NCBI RefSeq assembly: GCF_000331775.1
Contig: NZ_CAPJ01000407.1
Coordinates: forward strand, 1 to 16,625
Length of the DNA stretch: 16,625 nucleotides
Direction: 5' to 3'
Source of the DNA: Xanthomonas translucens pv. translucens DSM 18974
Lineage (GTDB): Bacteria; Pseudomonadota; Gammaproteobacteria; Xanthomonadales; Xanthomonadaceae
A program made the translations under genes and the position numbers. Each line of letters begins with the position of its first letter. Within the stretch, counting starts at the first letter, position 1. Under the pieces are notes generated by a model. It made no database searches. It had not been told where the DNA came from and was given only the letters and a program-made list of their open reading frames with translations. Below are positions 13,440 to 16,625 of this stretch, in pieces.

Positions 13440-13814
13440 ATGGCGACGATCAACCAGCTGGTCCGCAAGCCGCGGCAGGCGACCACCTACAAGAGCGCCT
13501 CTCCGGCGCTGGACAAGTGCCCGCAGCGCCGTGGCGTCTGCACGCGCGTGTACACCACCACCCCGAAGAAGCCGAACTCGGCCCTGCGTAAGGTCGCCAA
13601 GGTGCGCCTGACGAACCAGGAAGAGGTCATCAGCTACATCGGCGGCGAAGGCCACAACCTGCAGGAGCACTCCGTGGTCCTGATCCGCGGCGGTCGCGTC
13701 AAGGATCTGCCGGGCGTGCGCTATCACACCGTGCGCGGTTCGCTCGATGCCGCCGGCGTCGCCAAGCGTCGCCAGGGTCGTTCCAAGTACGGCGCCAAGC
13801 GTCCGAAGAGCTAA
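13440..13814 (+). CDS. rpsL: 30S ribosomal protein S12
   Basis: Decoding-centre protein that helps inspect codon–anticodon pairing. The 124 aa match E. coli in length and are highly conserved: [13 protein letters not shown], then [31 protein letters not shown]. Lysines K43 and K88 (E. coli numbering 42 and 87 without Met), where streptomycin-resistance changes occur, are wild type, as is P91. D89 is the residue that RimO methylthiolates in E. coli. The ribosome site is weak (AGAAGAA, 13426–13432), unusual for a highly expressed gene. First gene of the str unit; rpsG follows after 14 nt. Confidence 0.98.
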   Translation: MATINQLVRKPRQATTYKSASPALDKCPQRRGVCTRVYTTTPKKPNSALRKVAKVRLTNQEEVISYIGGEGHNLQEHSVVLIRGGRVKDLPGVRYHTVRGSLDAAGVAKRRQGRSKYGAKRPKS

Positions 13815-13828
13815 GGGAAAGCACACAA

Positions 13829-14296
13829 ATGTCTCGTAAAGGTTCTACTCCGCAGCGCACCGTCCTGCCGGATCCCAAGCACGGCAGCGAAACCATCGCC
13901 CGTTTCATCAACATGGTGATGCTGAGCGGCAAGAAGTCGGTCGCCGAAAAGATCGTCTATGGCGCAATGGACGTCATCGGCGAGAAAAACCCGAATGCGG
14001 TCGAGCTGGTGCAGAAGGCGCTGGATAACGTCGCTCCGGCGGTCGAAGTCAAGTCGCGTCGCGTCGGCGGTGCCACGTACCAGGTGCCGGTCGAGGTGCG
14101 TTCCTCCCGTCGCATGGCGCTGGCCATGCGCTGGCTGATCGACTCGGCGCGCAAGCGCGGCGAGAACTCGATGCCGCGCAAGCTCGCGGCCGAGCTGGTC
14201 GACGCCTCGGAAAACCGTGGTGGCGCCATCAAGAAGCGTGAAGAAACCCACCGCATGGCGGAAGCGAACAAGGCGTTCGCGCATTACCGCTGGTGA
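13829..14296 (+). CDS. rpsG: 30S ribosomal protein S7
   Basis: Primary binder of the 3' major domain of 16S rRNA; starts assembly of the 30S head and lines the E site. In E. coli it is also the repressor of the str operon. The 155-aa product (family typically about 156) has the N-terminal [21 protein letters not shown], the rRNA-binding [25 protein letters not shown] region (about residues 80–110) and the standard end [11 protein letters not shown]. Start ATG with AAGGGA (13813–13818), which overlaps the rpsL stop, so the two are coupled. The spacer to fusA is 140 nt and well structured. Confidence 0.98.
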   Translation: MSRKGSTPQRTVLPDPKHGSETIARFINMVMLSGKKSVAEKIVYGAMDVIGEKNPNAVELVQKALDNVAPAVEVKSRRVGGATYQVPVEVRSSRRMALAMRWLIDSARKRGENSMPRKLAAELVDASENRGGAIKKREETHRMAEANKAFAHYRW

Positions 14297-14301
14297 CCTT
14301 C

Positions 14302-14370
14302 CGGGCCTTGGAAACAGGGCCCGTCGGCACAATCTCCATGTGCTGCTAGCGGCGCCGCTGAGCGCTGCAC
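14302..14370 (+). other. Structured 5' part of the rpsG-fusA spacer
   Basis: CGGGCC (14302–14307) pairs with GGCCCG (14318–14323). Next comes a 12-bp palindrome AGCGGCGCCGCT (14348–14359) inside GTGC (14340–14343) facing GCAC (14367–14370), so a longer imperfect stem is possible. In E. coli the S7 translational operator lies between rpsL and rpsG; there is no room for that here (14 nt), so this spacer is one place such control could have moved, which is speculative. Confidence 0.4.
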
Positions 14371-14375
14371 AAATG

Positions 14376-14401
14376 CGAAGGCCGCCGCAAGGCGGCGTTC
14401 G
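14376..14401 (+). other. GNRA hairpin upstream of fusA
   Basis: GCCGCC (14381–14386), GCAA loop, GGCGGC (14391–14396), extended past a G·G mismatch by CGAA (14376–14379) with TTCG (14398–14401). The 16-nt core is identical to that in the rplK leader (1708–1723). No T tract. It may partly attenuate or stabilise mRNA ahead of fusA. Confidence 0.5.
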
Positions 14402-14424
14402 GCCATCCGCAATCCAAGAATTCT

Positions 14425-14430
14425 GAGAGG
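14425..14430 (+). promoter_or_regulatory. Ribosome-binding site fixing a GTG start for fusA
   Basis: GAGAGG lies 6 nt before GTG at 14437. Starting there gives [25 protein letters not shown], the standard EF-G N-terminus; the next in-frame ATG (residue 16) would cut into the strand leading to the P-loop. Confidence 0.85.
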
Positions 14431-14436
14431 CTCCCT

Positions 14437-16527
<2,091 letters not shown>

Positions 16528-16539
16528 GATCAGCGCGAC

Positions 16540-16577
16540 GGGATTCGGGATTCGGGCATCGCAAGTCCCGCATCCCG
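16540..16577 (+). repeat. Heptad-repeat hairpin between fusA and tuf
   Basis: GGGATTC, GGGATTC, GGGCATC in tandem (16540–16560). CGGGATTCGGG (16546–16556) pairs with CCCGCATCCCG (16567–16577), 10 of 11 positions, around a 10-nt loop. No T tract follows. Same family as the elements at 3337, 4497 and 8863. Confidence 0.8.
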
Positions 16578-16617
16578 GTCCCTTGTCCCCCATTACGAAT
16601 TAGAAGGTAATTACATC

Positions 16618-16625
16618 ATGGCAAA
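16618..16625 (+). CDS. tuf: Elongation factor Tu, first codons (second tuf copy, cut by window edge)
   Basis: Only ATG GCA AA is present, consistent with the MAK- start of EF-Tu. The ribosome site AGAAGG (16602–16607) lies 10 nt upstream. The assignment rests on the rpsL-rpsG-fusA-tuf order, conserved across most bacteria, and on three codons that agree; too little sequence is visible for direct proof. Confidence 0.8.

Noticed and set aside
13566..13703. Possible streptomycin-resistance change in rpsL
   Set aside because: K43, K88 and P91 are the wild-type residues.
14309..14337. TTGGAA with a weak A/T-richer segment as a fusA promoter
   Set aside because: At 17-nt spacing the -10 position reads AATCTC, a poor match; the TTGGAA lies in a hairpin loop.

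Overview
This window is a core information-processing locus, the joined rif (L11–L10–RNA polymerase) and str (S12–S7–EF-G–EF-Tu) clusters, all on the + strand. In order: the 3' end of one EF-Tu gene (tuf), tRNA-Trp(CCA), secE, nusG, rplK, rplA, rplJ, rplL, rpoB, rpoC, rpsL, rpsG, fusA, and the first codons of a second tuf. The host is a high-GC gammaproteobacterium. RpoB (1383 aa, with its characteristic lineage inserts), RpoC and the joined rif–str order point to the Xanthomonadaceae (Xanthomonas, Stenotrophomonas or a close relative). That is recognition from memory of the protein sequences, not a database match.

Layout. 1–583: end of tuf, two stem-loops, tRNA-Trp. 634–1618: secE and nusG, tightly coupled. 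1619–2949: a promoter with a structured leader, then rplK and rplA 3 nt apart. 2950–3435: a 486-nt non-coding stretch holding an L10-leader-like RNA fold and, further down, a heptad-repeat element. 3436–4410: rplJ and rplL. 4411–4704: another long non-coding stretch with a terminator-like attenuator, a second heptad element and further hairpins. 4705–13221: rpoB and rpoC, separated by a 147-nt spacer that folds almost entirely into a heptad-repeat stem. 13222–13439: the best sigma70-type promoter of the window, with a terminator-like hairpin at its predicted start point. 13440–16527: rpsL, rpsG, a structured leader and fusA. 16528–16617: a fourth heptad-repeat hairpin, then the second tuf.

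How it works together: the genes supply the ribosomal stalk and its base (L11, L1, L10, L12), the decoding and assembly proteins S12 and S7, the GTPases that act at the stalk (EF-G, EF-Tu), the RNA polymerase catalytic core (beta, beta'), the elongation factor that links polymerase to ribosome (NusG) and the essential translocon subunit SecE. The control devices expected from E. coli have plausible counterparts: an L1-type site before rplK, an L10 leader before rplJ, and a partial terminator between rplL and rpoB.

The proteins look intact and orthodox, with wild-type residues at the main rifampicin and streptomycin positions. I saw no phage, transposase, defence system, CRISPR or horizontally acquired gene. 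The unusual content is non-coding: a 7-nt-period G-rich repeat family (GGGATTC-like) that recurs in four separate spacers of this essential cluster, usually with a complementary arm, plus several GNRA-capped hairpins and an 18-bp palindrome upstream of the rplK promoter.
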